Program-made: the position numbers and the translations under genes
The notes under the pieces: model-generated
Database searches by the model: none
The model's input: the letters and a program-made list of their open reading frames with translations, nothing else
Told to the model about the DNA's origin: nothing
Assembly (NCBI GenBank): GCA_963717375.1
Contig: OY970329.1
Coordinates: 1,302,001 to 1,366,000, forward strand
Length of the DNA: 64,000 nt
From: VRUE01 sp963717375
GTDB taxonomy: Bacteria; Actinomycetota; Thermoleophilia; Solirubrobacterales; 70-9
Direction: 5' to 3'
Shown: piece by piece, positions 41,592 through 50,050 of the stretch
How the letters are laid out: the number at the start of each line of letters is the position of its first letter
Numbering within the stretch: the first letter of the stretch is position 1

Positions 41592-41999
41592 TTAGGGCTT
41601 AGTCAGCTCTGGAGGCAGTCTTTTGTGTGCGTGGAGGATCGCCGCAGCCTCACCCGACTCGGCGACCACACCGCCCTCCGGCTCCAGCGGCAACCCCGCC
41701 TCGGCCCAGCCGACAATGCCCTCACTCAACTTCTTGGCGTCGTAGCCAGCAGCGGCCAGCGCATCGGTAGCCATAGTCGAACGATTGCCCCCACGGCAGT
41801 AGAAGACAACAGGCCGATCCTTGTCGATCTCCCCCGTCCGCTCGGCAAGCTCAGCCAGCGGCAAATGCTCAGCACCCGCGATCCGCCCCATCTCCCACTC
41901 ATGATCAGCCCGCACGTCAACCAACTGCGCGCCCTCAGCCACAAGCTTCTGAGCCTCGTCGCGCGAAATCTCGGAAATCTCAGGTGTCTCGTCACTCAT
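41592..41999 (-). CDS. Rhodanese-like sulfurtransferase
   Basis: A 135-residue single rhodanese domain from the ATG at 41999. LVDVRADHEWEMGRIAGAEHLPL is the CH2A motif, and the active-site loop is FYCRGGNRS with the catalytic Cys. GIVGWAEAGLPLE closes the domain. An extra ~25 residues follow. It is 39 bp upstream of the sulfite reductase gene on the same strand and probably belongs to the sulfur operon, handling sulfane sulfur. A family A palindrome lies just upstream of its start. Confidence 0.9.
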   Translation of the reverse strand: MSDETPEISEISRDEAQKLVAEGAQLVDVRADHEWEMGRIAGAEHLPLAELAERTGEIDKDRPVVFYCRGGNRSTMATDALAAAGYDAKKLSEGIVGWAEAGLPLEPEGGVVAESGEAAAILHAHKRLPPELTKP

Positions 42000-42024
42000 A
42001 AGCCGGAATCTAGCCAACGCGTCG

Positions 42025-42108
42025 TGGGAGAGGCCGGATGCCCCCTCCCAAAACACTCAAGAGCGGCGCCAGCCGCTCGTTTTGGGAGGGGGCATCCGGC
42101 CTCTCCCA
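42025..42108. repeat. Palindromic repeat, family A copy 2
   Basis: Perfect 30-bp outer arms (from TGGGAGAGGCCGGATG to CCCAAAAC) enclose ACTCAA, the apical stem GAGCGGC/GCCGCTC and a GCCA loop. It starts 6 bp after the dodecin stop (minus strand) and lies 25 bp before the rhodanese start, so it could separate the dodecin and sulfur transcripts. Confidence 0.88.
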
Positions 42109-42114
42109 AAACCG

Positions 42115-42324
42115 TTAGTCGATATCGGTCCCCTCGATCAGAAAAGCCACCCGCACATGAGCGCGGTACTCATCGAGATTCTCACCCCGAATCCCAGTCG
42201 AAACGATGTCGACCGCCCGGATGTTGCGCAGCGTGCCCTGCGCCTGGCCCAGAGCCTGTTTTGCGGCGTCGTCGGTGGACGTTTTGGAGCTGCCCACCAA
42301 CTCGATGATCTTCACGACAGCCAT
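42115..42324 (-). CDS. Dodecin family flavin-binding protein
   Basis: A 69-residue dodecin. MAVVKIIELVGSSKTSTDDAAKQAL is the typical opening, and the rest (LRNIRAVDIVSTGI; VRVAFLIEGT) completes the beta-alpha-beta-beta fold. Dodecins form hollow dodecamers that store or buffer flavins or CoA. A strong Shine-Dalgarno AGGAGGAG precedes the ATG. It overlaps the preceding small gene by 13 bp. A palindrome follows the stop. Confidence 0.93.
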   Translation of the reverse strand: MAVVKIIELVGSSKTSTDDAAKQALGQAQGTLRNIRAVDIVSTGIRGENLDEYRAHVRVAFLIEGTDID

Positions 42325-42506
42325 CTCTCTCCTCCTTCTGAATCCTCGACAGTGCCCTTCGCGCTGATTCCTTCAATGAGCGCGGCCCGCTGCCACGGGC
42401 CGACTGTCTCCGCCTCACCACTCGGCGCCGGAGCCGTCTCCAAGCGGAACCGCTCAACCGCCGCCGCGATCGCGGCGGCCTCGTCCTCGCTCGGGCTTCG
42501 GGCCAT
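42312..42506 (-). CDS. Small Ala-rich protein, acyl-CoA-carboxylase epsilon-like
   Basis: A 64-residue acidic protein. SEDEAAAIAAAVERFRLE followed by a Pro/Ala linker and GPWQRAALIEGISAKG resembles the short epsilon subunits of actinobacterial acyl-CoA carboxylases (helix, linker, Trp-containing end). Carboxylase genes are not adjacent; the biotin-carrying alpha chain is ~6 kb away. It overlaps dodecin by 13 bp, which supports translation of this frame. It could instead be an unrelated small protein. Confidence 0.5.
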   Translation of the reverse strand: MARSPSEDEAAAIAAAVERFRLETAPAPSGEAETVGPWQRAALIEGISAKGTVEDSEGGERWLS

Positions 42507-42558
42507 ATCCGAAGCCTAGTTCAAGCCCGCTGCGGGAAAGCCCGCCACGGAGACAAAC

Positions 42559-42674
42559 GGCCCGGGCCGGCGAGGGAGCGCCGGACCCGGGTCCATGTTT
42601 GCTTCGCGCGTCGCCGGAAGGGGGAGCCGGCGACAGGGATGCCGGCAGGGAATCCGGCTGTTGCAGCGGGCATC
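42559..42674 (-). ncRNA. Candidate C-rich-loop small RNA or structured leader
   Basis: The 375-bp gap 42507-42881 holds three consecutive GC-rich hairpins. Read on the minus strand their loops are ATTCCCTG (42646-42653), CTCCCCCTT (about 42618-42626) and CTCCCT (about 42574-42579), plus CATCCCTG between the first two, so UCCC is repeatedly exposed. The last hairpin has a long GC stem followed by GTTTGTCT. A TTGATT (42718-42713) and TTATAT (42693-42688) pair just upstream looks like a minus-strand promoter. This recalls actinobacterial 6C-type RNAs, but the C runs are only 3-5. It could instead be the leader of the gene at 42506. The rest of the gap, to 42881, holds the regulator's upstream region with GTTCT-AAA-AGAAC (42815-42827). 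Confidence 0.4.
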
Positions 42675-42881
42675 GATGGCCTGTTCGATATAAGAACATA
42701 GCCATACGCAAAAATCAAGCCGAGGGCCGCTTTTTCTTGTTAAGGCTGCTCTTCAGGCATCGAACCTCGCACTTTCAAGGGGAAAATAGGGATCAATTAC
42801 TGCGCGAGGCTTGTGTTCTAAAAGAACCAGACGTACTATCTCACTGCTCAGGCAGTCTCAATCAATCACGGAGGTAGCGAC

Positions 42882-44192
42882 ATGGCCGGTTATGGTCCGG
42901 TCGAGATGGTCAGGACGCCGTGGGGAGACGCAGGCACGCTGCGCGATCGCAAGCTCCAGCCGGGACGCCGGTTGCCGGCAGAGGAGGTCGCCCGCAATCA
43001 GCAGGAGCGGCTCTTCGCCGCCCTGGTCGCCGTGGTCGCCGAGAAGGGCTACGAGGGGACCCGGGTCGAGGACCTGCTCGAGCTCTCGGGGGTCTCGCGC
43101 AGCGCCTTTTACGCTCACTTCAGCGACAAGGAGGAGTGCCTGCTCGCGGCCCTGCACGCCTTCGTCGGGCCGACCGTCGGCGCCATCTTCGCCGGCGGTG
43201 GGCCGCCGCCGGACGAACGGCACGCCCGCCAAGCCTTCGACGCGTTCATCAACTTGATCGTCGAACAGGCTGCGGCGGCGCGGATGTGCCTGGTCGAGAT
43301 CTACGCGGCGGGCCCCCGGGCGGTCGAGGAGATCGACCGCACCACCGACGGAGTGCAGGCTTTCCTCTCGGCCACACTCGAGCAGGTCCCGGGCCGTCAG
43401 GGCATGCCGGCCGAGATCGTGCGGGCGATGGTCGGCGGCGTGCGCAAGGTGATCCACAGTCGCCTCTACCGCCACGAAGAGGGGGAGCTGATCGACTTGA
43501 CCGCACAGATGTGGGACTGGTTCGCTGCCTACGAACCGCCGCCGGAGCCGCTGCGGCGGCCGCGCAGCCACGCCACGCAAAACGGCGGCTCAGCCAACGG
43601 CTACGACTCGGCCGAACGGATCCTGCGCGCGCTCGCCGCGGTCGTCGCCGAAAAGGGCTATCCGGCAATGACGATCGGCGACATCGCCGCCCGCGCCTCG
43701 ATCTCACTCTCCACCTTCTACGCCAACTTCGCCGACAAGGAGGAGGCGATGCTGGCCGCGGTCGACACCGGCTCTTCGCAGATGTTGGCGACGACGCTGC
43801 CGGCCTTCCGCCGCGCTCCCGACTGGCCACACGCCGTCCGCGGCGCCTTCGGCGCGATGTTCGCCTTCTGCGCCGCCGAGCCCGAGTACACGACCCTCGG
43901 CGCGGTCGACGTCTACGCCGCCGGCCGCCGCGCGCTGGAACAGCGCGACGAGGTGATGAAAACGATGGAGGCCCTGCTGGTCCCCGGCTTCGAGCTCAAG
44001 CCCGACGTCAGCCCGATCGCCGCCGAGGCGATCGGCGGCGCGATCTACTCGATGATCTACGACCAGATCAAAGGCGGCGGCGCCGAGTCCATGCAGGAGA
44101 TCGCCCCCCTCGCCACCTACATCACCCTGGCACCGTTCATCGGCGCCGCGGAAGCATGCGCGGTTGCCAACGGCGACGGCCGCGGCCGCTAG
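42882..44192 (+). CDS. Double TetR-family regulator (two TetR units in one chain)
   Basis: A 436-residue protein with two complete TetR units. Unit one has its HTH at about residues 40-85 (EKGYEGTRVEDLLELSGVSRSAFYAHFSDKEE), unit two at about 250-295 (EKGYPAMTIGDIAARASISLSTFYANFADKEE), each followed by a helical ligand/dimer domain. TetR proteins normally dimerise; a tandem chain may act as a built-in dimer or as an asymmetric one. A good GGAGG precedes the ATG. The inverted repeat GTTCT-AAA-AGAAC (42815-42827) upstream may be its operator. No obvious target gene adjoins it. It resembles the three tandem TetR genes at 58899-60996. Confidence 0.88.
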   Translation: MAGYGPVEMVRTPWGDAGTLRDRKLQPGRRLPAEEVARNQQERLFAALVAVVAEKGYEGTRVEDLLELSGVSRSAFYAHFSDKEECLLAALHAFVGPTVGAIFAGGGPPPDERHARQAFDAFINLIVEQAAAARMCLVEIYAAGPRAVEEIDRTTDGVQAFLSATLEQVPGRQGMPAEIVRAMVGGVRKVIHSRLYRHEEGELIDLTAQMWDWFAAYEPPPEPLRRPRSHATQNGGSANGYDSAERILRALAAVVAEKGYPAMTIGDIAARASISLSTFYANFADKEEAMLAAVDTGSSQMLATTLPAFRRAPDWPHAVRGAFGAMFAFCAAEPEYTTLGAVDVYAAGRRALEQRDEVMKTMEALLVPGFELKPDVSPIAAEAIGGAIYSMIYDQIKGGGAESMQEIAPLATYITLAPFIGAAEACAVANGDGRGR

Positions 44193-44209
44193 CGGCACTG
44201 CCGTCCGGG

Positions 44210-45934
44210 CTAGTCGCCGGCGGCGGCGTTGCCGAGACCGTCGACCGGGTGGCCGTGTTTGGTGATTGCGCAGAGGGCGGTGGCCGGGTCGAACGCATCG
44301 GTCAGGGCGCGGCCCGCCGGGGTACCGTGAATCGGCTGCCCTTTCTTCATTGGCACGAAGCCACGGCCGCACTGGATCGAGAAGTCACGTTCGCCGTCGC
44401 GGGCGTCGATCACGTCTTCGCCGCCGCCGCCGTAGAAGCGGTCGCGACCGGGCTGGCCCAGCATCGCGTTGGCGCGGCCGTCACCGACGAGGATGTCCCA
44501 GTCAAAGGAGCCCTCCATGTCCTCGTCGGTCGGGGAGAGATGAACTCTGTGGCAGTCCTTTATCGCGTCGATCCAGGCCGCGTGGGCGGGGAAGGAGACG
44601 TGGAGGATGCCGGGATGCGCCGGCGTCTCGGCGAACGAGGCGTCATCGCGACCGGGGCCGCCGACCAACGCCCCGCCGGCGCAGCCACCGCCGGCGGCGA
44701 GCAAATCGCCGTCGGCTTCGCCGTAGAGGAAGGTCGGTCCGGGCCTGCTGCCGATCAGGCCGTCGGCGCCGGCGCCGCCGTAGAGGCGGTCGGCCCCGTA
44801 GCCGGCCTCGATCAGGTCGTCCTCGTCACCACCGTGGATCGTGTCGTTGCCGAGGCCGCCGGCGAGGCGGACATTCTGGGCGCCGGCCAGGGAGCCTTCG
44901 ACGCTGAGGCTGTCGTTACCGGGGCCGAGGTCGGCCATCACCCAGCGGGCCGGGCCTTCGGTCGGGCAGGTTGCCTGCTCGGCGCTGATCCGCAGGCAGC
45001 CCGGGCCCAGCGCGATGCCGTTTTTGGCGGTAATGCCGAAGGTCGAGTTGGCTTCGTCGAAGGCGACGATGAAGTGGTCGTCACCGCCGCCGCCGACAAG
45101 CTCCAGCCCGCCGCCGCCGCCGGAGACGGGATCGACTTCGGCGTAGGCGGAAGCCTTCAGCTTGGCTTCCTTCCCGCAGGAGACCGTGTTGCCTTTGGCA
45201 CCGTTGCAGAGGTCGTTTCCCTGGCCGCCCACCAGCCTGTCCTTGCCGCCCCCGCCTCGGATCACGTCGTCACCGGCGCCACCGTCGATGACGTTGCCCT
45301 GGCCGTTGCCGACGAGGATGTCGTCGAAGGCCGAGCCTTCGAGGCTCTCGAAGCGAAAGAGGCGATCGTGGCCGTCGCCTTTGGCACGGTGCTTGGCAAG
45401 TGAGACTTTGACCCCGCCGCTGCGCCCGGAGCCGACGTCGGTGGCGAAAGAGGCGATGTCGCCCTTGCCGGAGCCGCCGTCCATGCGGTCGTAGCCGTAG
45501 TCGCCGTGAACGAAGTCGAAGTCGCCCGGGCCACCGTTGAGGGTGTCGATGCCGAGGCTGCCCGCCACTTCGTCGCCGTCGCCGGGGCCGCCCGTCAGCT
45601 TGTCGTCGCCGAGGTCGCCGATCACGCGGTCATCGTCGCCGGCGCCGCCGTCGACGACATCGTTGCCGCGCCCGCCATGGACCAGGTCAGTACCCGGGCC
45701 GCCGCAGAGCAGGTCGTTGCCGAGGCTGCCGAGGATCGTGTCGTCGCCGTCGCCGCCCCAGATCACGTCGCGTTCGGGCGTGCCCTGGAGCGTGTCGTCG
45801 CCTGGCGTGCCGACGATCGTCGCCCGCCGGCCATGGCAGCGCGGATCTTCTTCTTCGGCCGACGGCACGGCCGCCGCCAGGAGAGACGCGAGCAGGAAGA
45901 CGAGAGCCAGTGGTAGGAGGAGCTTCCTCATCAT
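44210..45934 (-). CDS. Secreted RTX-like calcium-binding repeat protein
   Basis: A 574-residue protein with a signal peptide (MMRKLLLPLALVFLLASLLAAA). It contains many GGxGxDxxx nonapeptides in two groups: about residues 40-160 (GTPGDDTLQGTPERDVIWGG; LGNDLLCGGPGTD) and 195-250, then again about 350-520. These form Ca2+-binding parallel beta-rolls. A non-repeat region (~250-345) and Cys residues lie between them. Function is likely surface or extracellular structure; no type I secretion genes are nearby, and a Sec signal is used instead. The 3' end is 17 bp from the convergent double-TetR gene. Confidence 0.85.
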   Translation of the reverse strand: MMRKLLLPLALVFLLASLLAAAVPSAEEEDPRCHGRRATIVGTPGDDTLQGTPERDVIWGGDGDDTILGSLGNDLLCGGPGTDLVHGGRGNDVVDGGAGDDDRVIGDLGDDKLTGGPGDGDEVAGSLGIDTLNGGPGDFDFVHGDYGYDRMDGGSGKGDIASFATDVGSGRSGGVKVSLAKHRAKGDGHDRLFRFESLEGSAFDDILVGNGQGNVIDGGAGDDVIRGGGGKDRLVGGQGNDLCNGAKGNTVSCGKEAKLKASAYAEVDPVSGGGGGLELVGGGGDDHFIVAFDEANSTFGITAKNGIALGPGCLRISAEQATCPTEGPARWVMADLGPGNDSLSVEGSLAGAQNVRLAGGLGNDTIHGGDEDDLIEAGYGADRLYGGAGADGLIGSRPGPTFLYGEADGDLLAAGGGCAGGALVGGPGRDDASFAETPAHPGILHVSFPAHAAWIDAIKDCHRVHLSPTDEDMEGSFDWDILVGDGRANAMLGQPGRDRFYGGGGEDVIDARDGERDFSIQCGRGFVPMKKGQPIHGTPAGRALTDAFDPATALCAITKHGHPVDGLGNAAAGD

Positions 45935-45966
45935 GGCGAACCCTATTTGGGCCCTCGGCCACTCGC

Positions 45967-47334
45967 TCAGGCGCTGCGGATCAGCTTCTTGTTGACGAAC
46001 TCGTCAGCGCCGTAGCGGCCCAGCTCGCGGCCAAAGCCCGAGCGCTTGAAGCCGCCGAAGGGAAGCTCTGGACTGTCGGCCCCGACCAGGTTGACGTAGA
46101 CCATCCCCGCTTCGATCCTGTCCGCAACACGTTCGCCCTGCTCCGCGTCTGTCGTCATCACATAGGAGCCGAGCCCGAACGGCGTCTGGTTGGCGAGCTC
46201 GACCGCCTCATCCTCGGAGCCGACCCGGTAGACCTGGGCGACTGGACCGAAGAACTCTTCCTGGGAGGCGTCGGCGCCCGGCTCGATCCCGATGAGGATC
46301 GTCGGATCGAAGAAGTTGCCCTCGCGGTTGCCGCCGGCGACGATCTTCGCACCGGCGTCGACAGCCCGCCTGACCTGGTCCTCGAGCCGGTCCGCGGCGG
46401 CCTCGGAGGAGAGGGGGCCGACAGCGGTGTCCTCAGAGGCCGGGTCTCCCGGCGCCGAAGCGGTCAAGGCGACCTTGAACTTCTCCAGGAACTCGTCGTA
46501 GAGCTCGTCGACGACGATGAACCGCTTGGCCGCGTTGCAGGACTGGCCAGCATTGTCGAGCCGCGCTTCCGCGGCCGACGCCGCTGCTGCCTCAAGATCG
46601 TCGGAGCCAAGCAGGATGAACGGATCCGAGCCGCCCAGCTCGAGCACGACCTTCTTCAGGTTGCGGCCGGCGATCTCGGCGACCGCCGCGCCGGCCCGCT
46701 CGGAGCCGGTAACCGAGACACCGTGCAGCCGAGGATCGGCGATGACCCCTGCGATCTGCTCGTTGCTGGCGCGAATGTTCTTGTAGGCCCCCTCGGGGAA
46801 GCCGGCGTCATCGAAGATCTGCTGCATCGCCTCGGCCGATTCCGGGCACTGCGGAGCGTGCTTGAGCAAGATCGGGTTGCCGATCACCAGGTTCGGGCCG
46901 GCGAACCGGGCCACCTGGTAGTAGGGGAAGTTCCAGGGCATGATCCCGAGCAGGACGCCGAAGGCGCTGCGGCGGACCACGGCCGTGCCCTCGCCGCCGA
47001 GCAGGGTGATCGGCTCATCCGCCATCAGCTCCTCGGCTTTGTCGGCGTAGTAGGCGTAGATCTCGACCACGAAGTCGACCTCGCCGAGCGCCTGCTCGAC
47101 CGGCTTGCCCATCTCGCGGACGATGATCCCGGCCAGCTTCTCGCGCCGCTCGCCGTGCAGCTCACCGACCCTGCGGATCAGCCCCGCCCGCGCGGCGACG
47201 GTGGAAGAGGACGTCCAGCTCCTGTAGGCGGCGTCGGCCCTCGCGATCGCCGCGTCCAGGTCGGCGTCGCTTATCTCCTCGTACTCCTTGACCTTCTCGC
47301 CGGTTGCAGGGTTGACGACCGCGTAGGTGCTCAT
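45967..47334 (-). CDS. NAD(P)-dependent aldehyde dehydrogenase (succinate-semialdehyde type)
   Basis: A 455-residue aldehyde dehydrogenase. FGVLLGIMPWNFPYYQVARF is the nucleotide-binding start, VTGSERAGAAVAEIAG the cofactor loop, LELGGSDPFILL the catalytic Glu region, and NAGQSCNAAKRFIV contains the catalytic Cys. LPFGGFKRSGFGRELGRYG closes it. It is closest to the GabD/YneI semialdehyde group. It is the last gene of the cluster with a transaminase, PucR and alanine dehydrogenase, so it likely oxidises the semialdehyde made from an omega-amino acid. Confidence 0.92.
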   Translation of the reverse strand: MSTYAVVNPATGEKVKEYEEISDADLDAAIARADAAYRSWTSSSTVAARAGLIRRVGELHGERREKLAGIIVREMGKPVEQALGEVDFVVEIYAYYADKAEELMADEPITLLGGEGTAVVRRSAFGVLLGIMPWNFPYYQVARFAGPNLVIGNPILLKHAPQCPESAEAMQQIFDDAGFPEGAYKNIRASNEQIAGVIADPRLHGVSVTGSERAGAAVAEIAGRNLKKVVLELGGSDPFILLGSDDLEAAAASAAEARLDNAGQSCNAAKRFIVVDELYDEFLEKFKVALTASAPGDPASEDTAVGPLSSEAAADRLEDQVRRAVDAGAKIVAGGNREGNFFDPTILIGIEPGADASQEEFFGPVAQVYRVGSEDEAVELANQTPFGLGSYVMTTDAEQGERVADRIEAGMVYVNLVGADSPELPFGGFKRSGFGRELGRYGADEFVNKKLIRSA

Positions 47335-47349
47335 CGACTCCTCCCCTCC

Positions 47350-48489
47350 TCAGGACTTCGTAGTTGTCTTTTCCATTTCAAGCGCCTCCTCGACCGGGAC
47401 GCAGCTCATCTCTACCCCCTCGGCAACCGCCGGATGCGTGACCACACCGGCGGCGACGTTGACCCCGAGCCGCAGGCCCGGGTCGAGCCGGATCGCCCCG
47501 GCAACGCCCTCGTCGGCGAGGGCGATCGCGTAGGGCAGGGTCGCGTTGGTGAGGGCGTGGGTCGAGGTGATCGGCACCGCGCCGGGCATGTTGGCGACGC
47601 AGTAGTGGGTGATCCCGTCGACCTCGAAGGTCGGGTCCTTGTGGGTCGTCGGGCGCGAGGTCTCAAAGCAGCCGCCCTGGTCGATCGCGACGTCGACCAG
47701 GACCGCGCCGGGCTTCATCAGCGCCAGCTGCTCGCGACGGACGACGTAGGGCGCGCGGGCGCCGTGGACGAGGACGGCGCCGATCACCAGGTCGGCGCGC
47801 GGCAACATCTCCTCGACCGCCAGCGTGGTCGAGAACACGGTCGAGCAGCGGCCGGCGAAGTCGACCTCGAGTTCGCGCAGGCGGTCGATCGACTTGTCGA
47901 AGACGAAGACGTCGGCCTCCATCCCGATCGCGATGAAGGCGGCGTTCATGCCGACGACGCCGCCGCCAATAACCATCACGTTGGCGGCGGCGACGCCAGG
48001 CACACCGCCGAGCAAGATTCCGCGGCCGCCGAGCGGCTTCTCGAGCATGAAGGCACCGGCCTGGGTGGCGATCTTGCCGGCGATCTCGCTCATCGGCGCC
48101 AGCAGCGGCAGCCGGCCGCGAGCGTCCTCGACCGTCTCGTAGGCAATGCAGGTCGCACCCGAGTCGCAGAGGCCTCGGGTCAGATCCGGGTCGGGGGCGA
48201 GGTGAAGGTAGGTGAAAAGGAGCTGGCCGGGGCGCAGCATCGCCACCTCGGGCGGCTGCGGCTCCTTCACCTTCATCACCATCTCGGCGTTGGCGAAGAC
48301 CGCGGCCGCGTCGAACAGCATGCGGGCGCCCTGGGCCTCGAAGTCGGCGTCCGAGATCGCGCTGCCCTCGCCGGCTCCGGCCTCGATCAGCACCTCGTGG
48401 CCGTGTTCGACCATCTCGCGCACCCCGGCCGGCGTGACCGCCACCCGGTACTCGTCGGGCTTGATCTCTTTCGGGATGCCGATCTTCAC
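47350..48489 (-). CDS. ald: Alanine dehydrogenase
   Basis: A 379-residue enzyme starting at GTG 48489, overlapping the pucR stop by 4 bp (GTGA). VKIGIPKEIKPDEYRVAVTPAGVREM is the standard N-terminus; VMKVKEPQPPE, AYETVE, the Rossmann segment NVMVIGGGVVGMNAAFIAIGMEADVFVFDKS, and DLVIGAVLVHGARAP are present. It interconverts alanine and pyruvate with NAD. Beside a pyruvate-using transaminase it would regenerate pyruvate and release ammonium. The longer in-frame extension upstream lies in pucR and is not real. Confidence 0.95.
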   Translation of the reverse strand: MKIGIPKEIKPDEYRVAVTPAGVREMVEHGHEVLIEAGAGEGSAISDADFEAQGARMLFDAAAVFANAEMVMKVKEPQPPEVAMLRPGQLLFTYLHLAPDPDLTRGLCDSGATCIAYETVEDARGRLPLLAPMSEIAGKIATQAGAFMLEKPLGGRGILLGGVPGVAAANVMVIGGGVVGMNAAFIAIGMEADVFVFDKSIDRLRELEVDFAGRCSTVFSTTLAVEEMLPRADLVIGAVLVHGARAPYVVRREQLALMKPGAVLVDVAIDQGGCFETSRPTTHKDPTFEVDGITHYCVANMPGAVPITSTHALTNATLPYAIALADEGVAGAIRLDPGLRLGVNVAAGVVTHPAVAEGVEMSCVPVEEALEMEKTTTKS

Positions 48490-50042
48490 GCGACCAGCTC
48501 CCTCGCCCGCAGGGCGAGCCAGAACTCGATCCGATCGTGAGCCCGCGAGAGGTCGCGCCCGGTCAGCTCCTCGACCCGGCGCATCCGGTAGCGCAGCGTG
48601 TGGCGGTGGCAGTAGACCTCGCGCGCGGCGCGCTCCCACTGCCCGTTCTGTTCGATGAAGGCCTCGAGCGAGCGCAGCAGCTCGCCGCCGTACTCCTCAT
48701 CGCCCTCCTCGATCGGGCCGAGGACGCTGTCGCAGTAGAGCTTCAACGCCTCGTCGTCCTGGATCGAGAGCAGCAGGGTGAAGGCACCAAGGTCCTTCCA
48801 GGAGGCGACCTCGGGCGCGCTGCCGTTGTCGATCGCGGTCGCCTCGAGGGCGCAGCGGGCCTCGTGGAAGGAGTGGCGCAGCATCTCCGGCGGGGCGGGG
48901 CGGCTGGCGGCGGCGCGGACCGCGCCGCGGTCGACGATCAGCGCCTTGCGGGCGTCGGCTGCGAGGTCGACCGGGTCGCGGTCGGAGGCGTCGACGACCG
49001 CGCAGAGCAACTCGCGGCGGCCGCTGGCGTGCGGCGCGACCACGGCCGGGCAGGCGTCGGCGGCGAGGGCGCGCTCCAGCACCGGCTCGGCCGCGGCGGG
49101 ATCGTCGAGCGAGAAGACGAGCACGGCGGCTTCGTCGCCGATGCCGAAGGGCTCGAGCCGGCGACGCAGCTCCGATGGCTCGAGCCGACCGCCGAGCGCC
49201 CCGGCGAGGACGTCGCCGGCGAGGCGACGCTCGGTCTCGCGGGCAACGCGGCGGCGCATCAGCTCGAGGGCGACGACGGCGACCGCCTGCTGCAGGATCA
49301 GCCGCTCGAAATCGCCGAGGCCGCCCGAATCGCGCACGATCACCACCCAGGCCTGCGGTGGCCCACCCCCCGGCGAGATCACCGGATGGGCGAGGGCGCG
49401 CCCGGCGACCGCGGGATGGGCGGGGACGAAGGGGTGGCCGTCGGCGGTGTGCGAGAGGGCTTCCTCGCGAATCGCTTTCACCGCCTCGGCTGAGAGCTCG
49501 CGGCGGAAGCCGCGGCCGGCGAGGCGCTCGCCGCGGCCGCCGAGGATCGCCACCGTACCGCCGACCGCAGAGGAGATCGTCGCCACGATCTCCTCCAGCC
49601 CGCGCTCTTCCAGGACCAGCCGCTCGAGCCGGCGCTGCACGGCGATGCCGCGCTGCAGAACCTCGTACTGCTCGTTGACGAGGCGGGCGAAGGCCTTCTC
49701 GGTGATCGCGATGAACGGGGTCGAGTACGGCACCTCGAAGAGCGGGAAGTCCCGTTTCTTCGCCTCCTCGATGACGGCTTTGGGGATCTTCTCGTGATTG
49801 AAGCCGGTGCCGAAGCCGAGTCCGGCCAGGTTATGGTCGGCGAGCAGGCCGACGAAGGCACGCTGCTTCGCCGCCGTGCTGAGCGGGATCCCGGTGGTCA
49901 GCATCAGCTCGCCGCCCGAGAGCCACGGGGTCGGGTCCTCGAGCTCGGAGATATGGACCCAGCGCACCGGTGCCTCGGCAGCCTGTGTGCCAGCCGCGAG
50001 CTCGAGGTCGAGCTCATCGAGCAGGCTTTGGACGGTGAGCAT
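48486..50042 (-). CDS. PucR-family transcriptional regulator
   Basis: A 518-residue regulator from the ATG at 50042. The N-terminal PucR domain (LTVQSLLDELDLELAAGTQ; WVHISELEDPTPWLSGGELMLTTG) is followed by a GAF-like middle region and the C-terminal PucR HTH (REVYCHRHTLRYRMRRVEELTGRDLSRAHDRIEFWLALRA). PucR-type proteins are usually activators of purine or amino-acid/amine catabolism. It sits inside the operon between the transaminase (8-bp gap) and ald (4-bp overlap), and probably controls the divergent promoter region 51437-51653. Confidence 0.92.
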   Translation of the reverse strand: MLTVQSLLDELDLELAAGTQAAEAPVRWVHISELEDPTPWLSGGELMLTTGIPLSTAAKQRAFVGLLADHNLAGLGFGTGFNHEKIPKAVIEEAKKRDFPLFEVPYSTPFIAITEKAFARLVNEQYEVLQRGIAVQRRLERLVLEERGLEEIVATISSAVGGTVAILGGRGERLAGRGFRRELSAEAVKAIREEALSHTADGHPFVPAHPAVAGRALAHPVISPGGGPPQAWVVIVRDSGGLGDFERLILQQAVAVVALELMRRRVARETERRLAGDVLAGALGGRLEPSELRRRLEPFGIGDEAAVLVFSLDDPAAAEPVLERALAADACPAVVAPHASGRRELLCAVVDASDRDPVDLAADARKALIVDRGAVRAAASRPAPPEMLRHSFHEARCALEATAIDNGSAPEVASWKDLGAFTLLLSIQDDEALKLYCDSVLGPIEEGDEEYGGELLRSLEAFIEQNGQWERAAREVYCHRHTLRYRMRRVEELTGRDLSRAHDRIEFWLALRARELVA

Positions 50043-50050
50043 CCGGGGGC

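Noticed and set aside
42600..42680. Possible cobalamin or c-di-AMP riboswitch upstream of the double-TetR gene
   Set aside because: Stems with GGGA loops looked suggestive, but the conserved B12 box or ydaO core segments are missing, and the minus-strand reading with a promoter fits better.
45910..48540. 876-residue plus-strand open frame
   Set aside because: Antisense shadow of the aldehyde dehydrogenase and alanine dehydrogenase genes; no domain, no ribosome-binding site, and it would cross several confident genes.
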